This document shows, one piece after another, positions 35,124 through 48,331 of a DNA stretch of 64,000 bases. Location: the NCBI GenBank assembly GCA_036345935.2, contig JADWOT020000007.1:10191990-10255989 (forward strand), read 5' to 3'. Source of the DNA: Taenia hydatigena (Eukaryota; Platyhelminthes; Cestoda; Cyclophyllidea; Taeniidae). Each line of letters starts with the position of its first letter. Position 1 is the stretch's first letter. The notes under the pieces are model-generated. The model was not told where the DNA came from. It saw nothing but the letters and a program-made list of their open reading frames with translations, and searched no databases. A program made the position numbers and the translations under genes.

Positions 35124-35884
35124 TATTTCAGGTTTACAAGCTCCATTCATCTGTGATGAAGAAAGTAGGAGGGCACACAGCCACATTTGCACTTCTGCGT
35201 GCAGCGCTTTGCCAGTTCTGCGTTTAAAATTCGCGATTGACGACTAATATTGCATCTTTGATTCAACTAACGCAGTCAATCAATTTGACGCGAATTTATT
35301 TATGCAGCACCGTAACTATTTCGTTACACCTCATGACAACGTGAAACGTCCAGTTGCTTCCATAGCTGCCCATCCTGCGAGTGCTATGATCTGACACCAT
35401 GCAAGGCGATCGCGTTCTATCGAAATAGTTAATAGAGAGCTGATGCTTGCTAAGAGAATATTACAGATGCTTAGGCGCTAATTGATGTTCCTTTCCCTTT
35501 GCGTGTGTCTATGTGTGATTCCTCGAAGCCCTTCCAACTAAAGCATTTTTTGGGCCAAAAGTCCTCTCATTTTGTGGCTACTGATCGCTACATTCCTAAA
35601 AACTCTGGCGACAAACATGGGATGGGCTTGCTAACTGCTCATTGTAATGACTCATGCGTGATCCCACTGGTGTTGGTTATCAGCGTACCTATCAAACGAG
35701 CAGACTCTAACGCGTCCCCGTGAGAGGCACCTAAACGTTGTGGACTGCACCCACATTGGTGTCGAATGTTGAAGTAGTATGCATGAGCACGCTGCTTAAT
35801 ACCGTACAGAAGGGCTAAGTTACCCTTCGCATGGTTAGAAAGGGCATGCTTCGAAACGTAACTACATCCCATATAGACTGACTT

Positions 35885-37370
35885 GCTTTTAATGCAAGAG
35901 CAATTTTAACCTTATCCCATCATGTAGTGACATTTTGTATGCAATTCATACTTGCACTACTTACAATTATCAGCAATAACCTGAGGTTTTGACCTGCTGT
36001 GATTTCTCCTTACGTTGCGTGATTCATCGATGCCTACCGCAGTGCTTCTCTTAATAACGGTTCTTACAGTTCGAGAACAACACTAACCTCCATGCCATAT
36101 GATTTCGTAGTAAGCGCAAGCAAGCGTCAGCAATGCTATCTTTACCAGCAATGTATGTTTTTTTACCGTTGTGAAATGTGGATGAATGATTGAGCCATTT
36201 TGAAGTAAAGAAATGTAAAACTTTTGCGATTAATGCCTAAAAATGCTTTGGCGTTTTACTTATACCTGCGCTTCCTTTCTCTTTAAACGCAAACTCTTTT
36301 GAACTTTCAGAAGTCATTGCCTCGTTGCTCAATTTTTGTGTCGCCAGCGATTTGCGCTAGTCTGAATAAGGCATTGCAGCACATATCAATTGATGCATTC
36401 TGTGTACTCTAAGAAATGGCATTAAAAGAGCCCTCTGAATACTAGCCCTATTGTCATGAAAGAGCAGTGGATCCTTGCCAGCATTGCTGAATCCGTCTAG
36501 TTGCTCATCATTGCCTGGATTCGGCCCCTTTAATACAGCAATCAAATGTGAAGCATTGGAGAGAATGGATTCGTGTTTGAAATGACGCTCTAATCAAGGC
36601 GCTTTTTCCCAACAAAATTTGGATAACCTTACATCAAACATGCCTACTCTCCTTCACTTTTAAATAAGTGTGATAGAAGTTTTTTCTCATTGCGCTAACC
36701 GCTTTAGTGAGAGATGTACATTTATGAGGTGTCAAATGATAAAATCTGTGTAGTACTCTCAAGCCACAGCAGCGAATTCGCCTTGTCAAATGCACTTTGT
36801 CTTCGCGGTAAAACATTGATTACAGTACCTTGGTGGAGTTAGTTGCGCCCCTATTAAGAAAAAGCGCAAAGGCTTGCCCTATTCATTGCAATTCCTTTAA
36901 AGGATACTCTTATTGGTCTTGTGTGCTTAGGCTCAATTTTCAATACTTTGAAATGTGTAAAACCATGCGGTCCGGAAAGCCGCTTATCACATTTTGGTGT
37001 TAACTTAACATTTTCTTAGCATTGAGTTTACTGAAGAGGATATCATGGCACACTATGCTTATTTCTATTTAGCTTTCACAATTCGGCATTGCTTTGCCTT
37101 CGTAGAACAACTTAGTAGTGCATCCTGTGCCACTACATGCAATCACAAAAATGTATGAATACAAACGCATGGTTAGTGCCTAGTTGGTGGACATGCTAAG
37201 TGAGCGCATGCCAGTATGCTGGCAAATCCTGCCGCCTGTTCAGCGGAAAAAGAATAGAGAAGTGAATTGAAGTGGCAGACGAACACTTGGCGAATCGCCT
37301 TGGCAAGCTAGGTAAGCGAGGCGTCGATGCGGGATGAAGCTATACCCGACCATGTGAATAAGCAAACGAT
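35885..37370. other. Stretch without a supported gene
   Basis: A minus-strand ORF with ATG at 36545 (62 codons, NPGNDEQLDGFSNAGKDP) is protein-like but has no supporting context. Confidence 0.3.
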
Positions 37371-37375
37371 GAACT

Positions 37376-37445
37376 CGCAGGGCGTGGTTTTGATCCACGG
37401 ACCTCTGGGTTGTAAGCCCAGTGCGCTACCACTGCGCCACCCCGC
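37376..37445 (-). tRNA. tRNA-Val (anticodon TAC)
   Basis: Read on the minus strand, GCGGGGT and GCCCTGC form the acceptor stem with two wobbles. GCGC-AGTGGTA-GCGC is the D arm, CTGGG-CTTACAA-CCCAG the anticodon arm, and CGTGG-ATCAAAA-CCACG the T arm. All stems close. The B box has A instead of the usual second T (GGATCAAAACC rather than GGTTCNANNCC), which may weaken transcription. There is no intron. Confidence 0.75.
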
Positions 37446-37449
37446 TCGT

Positions 37450-40400
37450 AATGCTTGCATCTTTTAATTTAGTTTATGTCCTTTAGCAGGTTGGTGCAAG
37501 CAACATGACAAATCACCGATTTGGGCTTAAGCAGTCACATAAAGTCGAGCCATGCATGCGTGCTCGAATCATTACTATGTAACTGGTTGACGCGTGAGCA
37601 GTGAGGTAGCAGAGGTAGAGATAGGTATGGATGCCGAGGAAGGGAAGAGGAGGCGAGGATGTGGGTGTATACACTTGGCACTGTGATGTGGTGCAGCATA
37701 ACATGGCATAGCATATCGCAAGGTGTTGGAACAGAGCAGATTAGCGGGAAATGCACTGATATGGGACTATGTTAAGCCATCTCTGTGATGGTGTAGCAGT
37801 GAGATTTTCTCGATTTCAATCTGTTGTGCGCATAGGCGACAGGACGCTAGACTCCGTGGCTACATGTACGTGGGTATCGCATGAGGTGTCTAATGACAAG
37901 GAAGTAGAAGTTAACATGGTCGTTCTTGTAGAGTAGATAAATTGGATTTTATCACTCATGTCTTCTGGCCATCGATTTCTTTCAGACTCTGTTGCTATGA
38001 CATTTATGAATTTGAGCCCCCATCAATAACTGTTGACGCGGGTCTTCAATAATATTGGAGAAGCATTCAGTTATCATTGATACCGATGTTCGAACAATCT
38101 TATAGGTTGCAGCGATGCATTAGCCATTTCTGAGCAGGGTTACACATCACATCCTAACCAAAAGTATCCACCCCTATTGCTCTGATGTTGCGGCTAAAAC
38201 TCTTAACAGGCTAAACAACTCATGCACATCGTTTTCATCTTATCGATAAGAAGAATAATGAGCTTCATGAGCTGCTGACTATGAACTCGAGTATATTCTT
38301 ATGTTTTTGCATTAAGGGTAAAATGGTTAGTGCAGTTCGAATCCCTATAAATCAGGATTTACGCAATTTCGCTCACACAGAAATACCCTCCAACAAAAAG
38401 AAATATGCGAGGTCCCCTTGATAGCAGTATTTACTTTGTATAATCTCCACATTATCGAGAGTGTGCAGGTTTTCGCTGCTAAGTTTTACGGCTGCTTGGT
38501 GCTTAATTCAGATGCTTGACAATTCAGGACTGTGATTCGAAGTTGACCTGATGCTTGTCTTTGAACACAGTGCTGTACCAGTGGCCTTGGCTGTTCCACA
38601 TCTGCACAGACAAAGGCTCTACATACGACTTTAGCCCACTCTAACCTTGGCTTTCCTACCATTAGTCGATGCAGCCCTAAATTAAGATTGATATGAGGCC
38701 AGGGATGCAGCTCGCTTTGCATGAGAGAGGCCTCGGATTCGAAAGCCGGCATCTTCGGTTAATGCGTCTTGAAAGTAGTTTTCAACCAACGCAGTCTTTC
38801 CTATGATTCCGTGCCCTTTTTAAGTTCTGGCTAGTCATTTGTTTACTGCCTCCGGTTCCCTGCGCATAGACGCTCAGTATGATGGAAGTTGGAGAGTAAA
38901 AATCGGCTTCCATTCATCCTATTGGCTCGCTTAACCTTGCCGTCTTCCATCCGACATGACACACGCGGGTTCAGCATCGGATCCATTAACTTCGCCGTAT
39001 TAAGCCTGTAGCTAGAGCTGTGCTATGAACGACTAAATGAAGTAAGTGCGAGTGGGTGCATATGCGTCGGAAGAGAATCAAACTGTCGACTCCTGGTCTA
39101 CGATACCAGTGTTTTAGCCACTGAGTCATGAAGACCACTGGCAATTATGTCTCTTTGACTCTATCCTCAATCTCCACCACCATTTCATCAATTTAACGCT
39201 TTGACTCACTTCACGGCATTATTGCGCGTGAGCATTTTGTGTCGACACTCACTTCGTGCTCAATGCCCCATGAATTCCATCATCCACTTGCCTTTCCAAG
39301 GGTTTTGGAAGTGCTCTAGATAAGAGACAATTTTGGCAGGCGTGTGAATATACAGAGCACTCCGAGTGTAGTCAACCTCGACTAGGTCTGAATTTTGCAT
39401 AATTTCATTGCAGTCACAACATCAATAACTTGCCTTCGATGCATCAAAACGTCTTTTGTCCAACCTGCTTCAATCCTTAATCAACACAAACTTACCTTGC
39501 TGGGGCTACTGCTCCCCTATATGCAAGATCGTTGAGAGTTTTTTCTTTCAGGGAAGATCATAATCGAGGCGACTTTTTGTTGCCAAATGACATCAGCTTT
39601 GCAAGTTCTCTTCTGTTTAGTTGAATAAATCTTAGGACAATCTAAATCGGTTAGTTGATGCAGCAGTTGCCCTCAACATACCTCACCTCTGCCTCCATGC
39701 CTCGAAACGTGCAGTAAAGCGGCAAAGACGAGTTTAGACTTCCGCCGTACGGGGATCCTAGGAACACTCTAGAGCCGAGGCAATCACTACTGATTCCAAG
39801 ATAACGTGATTTTTGTGCTTGCTACTTTAATAACTAGGTAGGAAGCTTGAAGCAAATAAGAAATTAATGGGCTTCGGCTGCTGAGGGAATGGGAGCACAT
39901 GCACGGCGGCTCTTTCGACACACTCTCACTCTCTCTCGCCATTTCAAGTAGTTGTTTTTGTACATTTCTCTGCCATCGTTGCCTACTGAGCCCATTTGAA
40001 AATACTAGGTCAGGACTATAGCAAATATTGACGCCCTATGTCGTCTAGTACAAATTGACTCCGGCTTCCTTACGCAAGTCACTACCCAATATCTGCATAT
40101 ATTTCTTGCCATAAATGGAATCCTACCTCTATCATTCAAACCTAGTTCAACCACTTTTAATGACATAACGTTGTGTTCACGTTGGCTGCAGAGCCTTGCT
40201 GAGTAGACAACGTGCCTTTTTTGATATTTAGGACCTATTTAATAATACAAAGGAAGCCAGCACCAGGTATTACTTTCCAAGCTCCTTCCTAGCTTATGAT
40301 AAAACTTATCGTCCAGCTTTCCTACCCATGCAGAATTCAAACAGCGTGCCCTCTTTTGCTATGATCTCACTTTCTTCTGCCAAATATAACCTTGTTGCAG

Positions 40401-41155
40401 AGGAATGATCCCAATCCTTCGTTCACGTTTGGGCTAGTTTATACATTTATCATTGATTTGGCTGCATTTTAGTGGGGGAGGAAGTTGCATGAACATCCTT
40501 CTAGTTGGGAGTCATCTGAGAGTGAGCAGAAAAGGGAAGAGGACGGCCCTCCTGACCTTGCGTAGTAGCGCGGTTGAGTTTATTGTGGAAGCGTAGGATT
40601 TGGCCACCTACTGGTCGTCTATTGATTGATCTCATGCATGGTTCCTAAACTTTCGATTGCAGAATCGACCAGATGGCCTAGTTTGTTGGATTTATGACGT
40701 AGAGTTTTCTAATTGTAATAGGTGGCTGGACTCAATCTTTATATTAAAAACAGCTACTAGGCTCTTATTCTGTTGCGCGATATGCGTCAGAAGGCACGTT
40801 ATCCTAGATGCGCAATGTTGCCAGCCAATTTCTCATGCCCTGCCTTTTCAGCATGTATATCCTCAAATTAAGACGTTGAGGGAAATTTTAGGAAAATTTT
40901 GAAGTGAAGAAAATTTGTTAATATATACTCCTCAGCCAATTCTGATTCTCTTCCTTCTCGACGCCGTCAGTGATGAATATGCTCATTTATTGCTAATTTT
41001 GTTGTAATTTATTAAGCAGATTTTGCATTTTGTCTCCTGGGCAAACCGCTTTAGTCCTATGAAAAACATTTCTTTTGTTTGTAGAGGCAATTTAAATTCC
41101 GCTACATCAGTGAGTCACGTTAGCCCTTTTAAATTATTAATCTGCATTTCATGTG
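37450..41155. other. Stretch with a tRNA relic and one candidate ORF
   Basis: Apart from the tRNA-Thr-like relic at 39.1 kb, the one notable open frame is on the minus strand at 38486-38752 (ATG, 88 codons, with LGLHRLMVGKPRLEWAKVVC). No domain is recognised. Confidence 0.3.
39066..39136 (-). pseudogene. tRNA-Thr-like relic (anticodon CGT)
   Basis: On the minus strand, CTGGT-ATCGTAG-ACCAG forms a perfect anticodon arm with CGT at the anticodon positions. ACTCAGTGG matches the A-box region. The T stem has mismatches and the acceptor ends do not pair, so it is probably a pseudogene. Confidence 0.5.
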
Positions 41156-41157
41156 CG

Positions 41158-41600
41158 TTTAAGAGTTGCTATCGTGCAGTTGCATAAACTCCCTATTCTC
41201 GAGTTTACCTAAATGCACCTCTCAGGCGGTATTTTGTCCAAATCGACTTACCGGTGACAAGGTTGTAAACGACAATACTGTGGGTTAAAGAATCTAATCA
41301 GTTAGGATGGATTTCACTATCGCCCTGGCACTTGATAACCGCATTGTCTTCGCCCCTACTCTGCAGGTAGTTAAAATAGAATCTTCCAGATTCCAGCATG
41401 GGGAGAAGAAGGGACTGCATTTTCAAAAAATCAAAGTGGGTCTTGAGTTATTTGAGTAACTCGTGTTCACCTCCTCACCCGTCTTTCAGTCCACCTCTAA
41501 GTTCATAAGGCCTACATCACAACCATATCATTTGTATCTCTTTTTATACATTCTGACTAATGAAATTAATGAAGTCCATAAGAATATTTTTATTACATTT
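41158..41600 (+). repeat. Inverted repeat arm, partner at 48640-49077
   Basis: About 440 bp, almost identical to the reverse complement of 48640-49077, with only a few differences (for example at 41176). On the minus strand it contains an exon-like segment, acceptor aaaatgcag then SLLLPMLESGRFYFNYLQSR to TGA, and another with acceptor cacag and donor GTAAGTC. Confidence 0.85.
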
Positions 41601-41604
41601 CTCA

Positions 41605-43530
41605 AATGCTCATTTTTTTCCTTTTTTGGCAGGTAATACGGAAAGAGGATGCTTTTAGCAGAGAGAAGTCATAATTGTTTGCCATCAGACCTATTTCATG
41701 GGAGCGAGACAGATCACCTAAAACCGTCTATGCAAGTCAGCATCTCTCACACATCTACCTCCTACAAAAGAGCGAGTTTGTTAGAGGTGCTCATTAGGCT
41801 TATAATAACACGTTTTGCTTCTACATTTCTGTTTAATAGTAAACTGATTTAGCCCTTAGACGGTACCTTCTAGCAGAATGTGGGCCAAGTGAGACCGGAA
41901 AACACATTCCTTTCCTGTCCTCCGACTCACGGAGCAGACCAGTTTATGCGTCGCTGCCTTAATGCTACCATAGAACGCCTAAATGTGAGAGGTAATTATG
42001 GGATGCTAATATATTGCAATCGGTCATAATTTATTTTATCCAAACATTTACAGCTCTACTTTAAGCATTTGAGTAGTACGTTTGAGGCTAGCATCTGCTG
42101 GATACCATGCCTTTTAAGAAGATATAATGAACCACTACAGTGGATTTAATAATCTTCTAGCGGAAGGGCACAGTCAACGCCAGGAATATTCTTCACTTCC
42201 ATTTTCTAATTTTTCTCCACTCCTTAAACACAGCTTCTGTTGGAATTGAGTTAGACAATTCATTATAGGACGTGGTGTCAGTTAGTCCCTATGGTGAAGT
42301 AAATTATCTTCATAGTTGCTGTTCCAAAATATGAGGCAAATATCATTCCTTTTGCTATCCTAAGATTAATAAAATAATCTGTAGCATTAGCTAAATTAAT
42401 GCTCAGTCAGCACTATTTTAAAAGACACAGCTTTTATGCATCGAACAAGATGTGCACCATTCGTCAATCAGGCTGTCATTCCTCCGATGTTCTTTGCCGT
42501 GGGGCAGTTAGCGAAGATCTTTTACACTACGGAGTTTGGTGTGTCTCAGGATTGGCAGGAATATAATCTGGCCATGATCTCTTCCAAATCGCACTTAGCG
42601 TTAATCCGTAGGACGTGGGTAAACAAACCATGGATAGTGTATGTAATCTTGCCTCCACAAATCTACTATTCCAAATTATCTTTACGATTGTTCATACAAG
42701 GTGGTTGAGAATAGGATAGTGGATGCCACTTAGCAATCATAGTTTGTTCACTCACAGCCTCTAAGGTGAGGATGCACGAACTCATGTGGACAATGCATAT
42801 CCCAACTAGTTACTGCATCGGATCACTTGTTGGTGCATTTTGGTCATCTTCACAAGCTAACGTTGACTTTGTTCCCCACAAATCAATTCAATCCAACAAC
42901 TTCATACTTCTTCTATGCTCACTTTAGAGCGGAGGCAGTTGAGGCTATCCTGTACCTCATTTTGCAAGCGAGAAGATTCCATTTCGCAAAATGAGCTTTC
43001 ATTTCGAGACATTAAACGTCAACTATTCAAGACAGAAGCACAATAAAAATTTTTGTAACGGTGGTATTTGGTTTGAGGGAGTACCGCTTAGAGGCATAAA
43101 ATCTACCAAGTAACTATCAAAATAAATGTTTGAAATGCCGAAATGTTTGGAACAAATAGGTGTATGGATGGCTTCAGGGTGATTTGCGATGCGGCAATGG
43201 TGGGATTGTGTAAAGGCATTGGTTCTCTTTTGCGTGTACTGCTAAATGGCAACCGCGTGCGGTAAATAAGTAAACAAATCTCATTGTTTTCACCATCCCT
43301 CTAATGCGCTTTTTTCCACAAAACATTTTGAATGACCAGTCTAATTACTTAGCATGTGTAGATAAAATCAAAAGTTGAGGGAGTACAATATTCTAAATAC
43401 GGCTTAATAAGTCCTCATAAGTCTACTTCTACATTCATGGCCCTACAGAAAATGATCGCAAATGTCTAATCATCTCAACTTCTGCTTTGAAAACTCAATC
43501 CGATTCATTGCTATTAATAAAAGACGTAGT
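41605..43530. other. Stretch without a supported gene
   Basis: A 90-codon ORF at 42436-42708 starts with ATG (MHRTRCAPFVNQAVIPPMFF) but has no other support. Confidence 0.3.
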
Positions 43531-43533
43531 ATT

Positions 43534-43719
43534 TGCAATACTTTGTTTGTTTGGACTGCCGGTTTCGGTTAGGGTCACAGGGGTAGCCATATTGCCCGAG
43601 CCGTGTGGGTTGGCCTCAAAGCCACGCCAGCAGCTCATTTCCTTCTGTCTATTGCATATATATAGCTTATCCTAGTGTTCGGCCTTCTTTTGCCTATAAA
43701 GGAGCCTCGAGACGCTACA
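43534..43719 (+). repeat. 5' LTR of the TRIM-like element
   Basis: Starts TGCAATACTTTG and ends CGCTACA. It carries TATATATA near 43660, a possible promoter TATA box. Confidence 0.6.
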
Positions 43720-44177
43720 TCCCGATCTCTACCGCCTGTGGCATATTGCAGCGGTGCGAAAGCAGTGCATGTGCTACGGATGAGAGTATCCCTGACATCT
43801 CATAGCAGAGAGACTAAGAACGACGTCTTCCTTTGGCATCTACCCCATCTCCGTGTTCCACAGGAAAGCTATTAACAACTGAAGCGACACTAGCCATGGA
43901 CCACCTAAAATGGTTTCGTTCCGGAGGCTACCCTTAGTATACTTGCCTAAGAAGATTGGTGTGCTACCGTCTCCCTAGAGGCATACTGATGGTCGGCAGA
44001 ATCTCTTTTTCCAAACTTTGCTTTTAAGCCGGACGAAAACCCAAGAATCACTGGCGTTTGTGTCAAGCATCGCCTCAATTGCGTCGAATGTCGGCGACTG
44101 ATTACGCTGTGATAGCTGAGGCAAGAGGTCTACTAAAGTGCGCGTATAAGACGAAGCTCGAAAGAGGAGAGGGGTAA

Positions 44178-44355
44178 TGCAGTGCTTTATTTTGACGGCC
44201 GGTTTCGGCCAGGGTCACAGAGGTGGTTATATTGCCTGAGCTGAGTAGACTGCCCTTAAGACCATGTCAGCAGCTCATCGATGTCTGCAGAACATATATA
44301 TTCTGCCCTGGTATTTTGCCTTCTCTTGCCGTCAATGAAGCCTCAGGACGCTAAA
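44178..44355 (+). repeat. 3' LTR of the TRIM-like element
   Basis: Starts TGCAGTGCTTTA three bases after the polypurine tract. By eye it is about 75-80% identical to the 5' LTR, which indicates an old insertion. Confidence 0.6.
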
Positions 44356-44359
44356 GTCT

Positions 44360-47300
44360 TCTAATCAGCTGTTTTTATTCATTTTGATAAGCCGTAATAA
44401 ATATTTAAAACCCAGTGGGCAAGATAATTAGCGGAATGGGTTCTGTGAATCCTTAAAAACATATTTGGAAACCTCATTACCTTTCTTAGCATTGTTTGAC
44501 AAGCACAAAATATTTCTACTTTGTAATAGTTGAAGCACAGCGTTGTTGGCTCCAATATGCCTCATAGTTTATTGTCAATCGTTCCACAAAACCACGACCT
44601 TGTATGGATTTTACGTGGCATCGTTTCGTGATAGAGAGAAATAACTACGCACGACTCATATTTTAAGCTTTATATCTACTTGGCAATGGACAAGTGGTAT
44701 CACTTTCGGAGCATTTTAGCAAGCGCTGAGTTATACTTGGTAAAGCAGTTACGCAAACTTCTTTCCATAATCTTTAAGGTGTGTATCTCTCGGTCTCTGC
44801 TATCGAATATTGCCGAGCCACGTAAGTAGTCCCGATTCCTCCTTCCCGAGTTTTATGTATGCTTCTGTAATCATGGAAGTCTCAAGACTACAACTTGACA
44901 GCTGATCATAGAGTTTACACTCAATGGTGCCCTATAGTATTTTACGTTTCATTCATCTCCGTTTTACCTTATTGGTGCACTAAGCTAGGATAAAACGAAT
45001 TTAAGCACGGTTGGCACTGAAAACCGGGACACGAGGACAAGTGCAATCATTTTAGGAAGGGTAAGCCCGAAACCGTAAAGTGTAAATGCATCCACGAAGT
45101 CAGTCTAAGCCTTGTTTTCTTAATAAATCCCTTTAAACCTTCAAAATCCAGATAAACTGCGACTTAGATGCCGAAAGGATATACAGTTCCGACCCCATTA
45201 AGTGTTTTAAGAGGTTTTAAGTCGTCAAGGTAATGATCGAGTTTTAAGGGAGATGTCACCTTTATCGTATGGAAATCAAATAATTCATACAGATCACAGG
45301 CAGATTGAAAATTGCTGTAATTTGACACCAAAAAGCGTTGTTGCTGTCTTGTCGTTGATGGGTGTAACTTACGGCTTGTAAATAGTTTCACGCTTTATGA
45401 AGACTAGAGGGCAGATCAGAAGTAATCATTTGAGAGGAAGGGAATCATGCTTACTATGGGCTGCTGATGGTGAGGTGTGTGGTGCTGAATAGTTCCTTTG
45501 CTGGCTTCTTGAACGCCTAAATATACATGCGCTGCTACTCATTCCATGCACCGTCAAATCATTCATATGGAATATGAAACATTGATTCTGAGATTAAAGA
45601 TGCGAAGTCGAAGGATATGCTCGACAGTGCAGCCATTTCCATTATTCTTCCTTTCACCTCTGCCTTTACCTTCTTATAACGAGCAGACCTTCATTCGAGT
45701 TGCAGCTACTTAAAGAAAGTAAAAGTCAACAAGACACACGTGGAACACACTACTTTTATAAATGCCTCTTCAAACTCGACACAAAAATGATGTAGCGGGT
45801 TGATATTCCGAAAACACTTCATGTGAACTTCGTTTCGCTTAATAAGGTACGAATAAGTAGCATTCTCGAAAGGAGCATATTGTGTCTGCTTCAAAAGTTA
45901 GCTGCATGTGCACTTCGTCAGATCGACGTTTAGCTGAAAAATGCGACCCAAGTGCAATCCGTCCGAGTGACGGGCTGCCATCAAATTTAATCCAGAATCG
46001 CCTTCAATATATGCGTAAAGGGAGACAAATTATTATCCTCCTTGAAATTCTCTGTGAGCATGCCTGATGCGAGAGTTGGTAGTTAAGGTGAAAAACTCAA
46101 GTCGAAAACTAACATTTCACAGTTGGAAGTCGTGACTCTTCTTCCGACGCCAATTGCAGTGATTGTGTTTTAGGAAGTTGCAATGGGTTGGCAAGTGTAA
46201 CAAAATTTGAATATTAAGACTTTACAAGGCTTTTGCTGCAGATCAAAATGTAAAATTTGGTTCAAGCGCTGGTATTTTGAGTGAGCTAGCGTAGTTAAGA
46301 GCAAAGGCAATAGGAATAACAGAAAGTTGGTGTAACTGCAAGACGTCAATTTGATAAAGAGGAGTGAATGCAATCTAGACACTTATAATGGTCTGCTGTG
46401 GCTACAAAAATGCTGATCGTTCAAAGGTCAGACGATTGCTGGCCATCCACTGGCTGCCACGCGCCTTGAAATTGCCTCTTCTCAGAGCCAACCAAACTTC
46501 CAGTAAAAGCTGGGCGAAAAACACTTTGTTGCATGAAAAGAATGGACGTTTCGTTTGAAATACCAACAGTTCTCATCACTTTGGTTCTTTGCTTTCTCAT
46601 GCGAAACAAAGCAAGGCTTCAACGCCCGCACGCAGCTCAAGCATTCCTCTTTGTCACGAATTTCGCACCGATTCCAAATAGTTGAGAATTCGTTGGCATG
46701 GAAGCTGTTAATCCTTCCTGACACTGTCGGACATCTTTTCAGATTACCTACCCGAGATTTCACGAGGCTCATGAGGGTGTGCACATGGCAGTGAAGGCTT
46801 TTGAACGAGGCAAGTGCTGTATTTGCATCGTGTAACTGCGCTCATGGATCACTGAGCGACCCTAGATGCATTAATCAAGCTACCGAAAGCTAATTTATTG
46901 TATCGTATTAAAAGCTCAATTCCTTGCAAAATAAAGCTTGCATAAATGGGGAATGTGGTAGCTTTTAACATTTGGATCCCCTGCGAAAAAAAGGCATTAA
47001 AAGTGCTTTCATGGCGAAAGTTTTAGCATTTCCATCCGCGGGATAAAACCTCAGCCTAGGTAAAACCGTGTCAGCAAAAGAGAGAATGACCTTCTCATAG
47101 GTTTCTCATTGCCGTGCAAGCATAGAATGCATTTAAAGGGTTTACGCAGACTTTTTCACATTGCTGAAAACTGAACGAAGGCTCTTAACTTTTAAGACCG
47201 ATAAAACCTGCAAAATTTCCTGCAGCGTTACTGCTTTTTTGGGCATTGAGCAATCCGCAGATTTAACAAAAACGTCAACTATTTTTATTTCCACCTTACC

Positions 47301-47860
47301 GTAATTCCATAAGCTCAGCTATTCTGGAACCGGGGTTCACACATCGCTTATCGTCAAGACGATTTCATCAGCAGAATACAAACGGACCGAATTAGTCACT
47401 CGTCAGAATGGCGATATGTCAGTTCGAATTGTGTAATCTCAATCGCCTCCTGGTCGTGGATGCTGTAAGGAGGGAGTGAAACAAAAATCTTAAAAGCATA
47501 CTGGGAAATCTGGTGTACTTTGACCGCATATCGAACCTACGGACTGGACTCTTTGTTGGTAATTGTAACTGGCTAGGGTGGTAGGCGGAGTAAACAACAA
47601 GCGTTAGCCCGCGTCCCACTCATTTTTCTTCCTTATAGTCCGGATGCTACATAACAAGAAAAACGAACTCATGCACTCAAGAAATAAAAGGAATGATAGT
47701 GAAAGGCTAGGTAATTTAATTGATAAACCAACCAAGATGATAGGACATATTTGCACTTAAAAACATCCACTAATTACTAAAATACGGCCGTATACAGTAG
47801 TATTGCTAACCACCTTTCCACAATCCCATTGCTTAATCACCGCTTATTTGCCCACCAGGA
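44360..47860. other. Mostly non-coding stretch with one exon candidate
   Basis: AT-rich. The best coding signal is the minus-strand segment at 45260-45343. Overlapping ORFs around 46482-46794 on both strands are unresolved. Confidence 0.3.
45260..45343 (-). CDS. Candidate 28-codon internal exon
   Basis: On the minus strand, acceptor gacaagacag is followed by QQRFLVSNYSNFQSACDLYE and LFDFHTIK, then a GTGACA donor, in phase 0 at both ends. No domain is recognised. Confidence 0.3.
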
Positions 47861-47884
47861 TTATCGCAGCTTCGGGAAAGGATC

Positions 47885-47990
47885 ACCACTGGCTTCAAGT
47901 GTAGGTCCGAGCAAACCATCTGCATACAAATCAAAGCGGGTTTGAAACTAGTAGGACTGTTCCATTAGGCGAAATAAAATGTCTTCTGAA
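47885..47990 (-). pseudogene. Relic of the MCM-like ATPase-region exon
   Basis: The minus-strand frame reads FKPALICMQMVCSDLHLKPV, comparable with TPALMVCSGF of the 23.5-kb exon. It belongs to the block duplicated at 58.87-59.61 kb, where the matching piece reads SLICADLHLKLVVFLL. Resemblance to MCMDC2 is tentative. Confidence 0.3.
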
Positions 47991-48331
47991 TTACTCGACT
48001 TTTTTTACACTAAATGTTAAATGCCAACAATCGCTCAGCTCTTACATTGTAGCCTCAGTACCGTTATACCGATGTTTCACCTCTGGTGAATGGAGGTGAT
48101 GTTATGGGTAATATAGGACCCCAAGATGTGATCTCCTAAAATCAATTTCGTCCAATTATAGATCCCGTGAGCACAACGACAACCCACGCAGTGCATAATG
48201 TTTACTATAAATCGAAAAAATTGGCCGAAATATGCGCGACTCGGTTCATGCTCGAGGTTATATTCCACAGTGAGATTAAACGGATTAATCCAGGTGAATT
48301 TGTAAAAGAATGTGTGATATTTTAGTTTGCT

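Larger units (their letters stand above)
32420..35880 (+). repeat. Segmental duplication, copy B (~3.4 kb)
   Basis: Direct repeat of 581-3615 at a distance of about 31.9 kb. It begins in the spacer repeat, covers the four-exon gene and its 3' flank, and ends near 35880. Relative to copy A it has a ~345-bp insertion at 34778-35123 and lacks the inverted arm. Confidence 0.8.
43534..44355 (+). mobile_element. TRIM-like miniature LTR retroelement
   Basis: Two direct repeats, 43534-43719 (186 bp) and 44178-44355 (178 bp), flank about 460 bp without coding capacity. Both start TGCA and share CCGGTTTCGG, CAGGGTCACAG, GCAGCTCAT and a TATATATA core, and run to GACGCTACA or GACGCTAAA. A polypurine tract (AAAGAGGAGAGGGG) lies just before the second repeat. 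Flanking GTATT and GTCTT resemble a 5-bp target-site duplication with one change. Non-coding elements of this size with ~180-bp LTRs are known from taeniid tapeworms (Ta-TRIM). I could not confirm the family sequence, and the orientation is taken from the tract. Confidence 0.65.
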
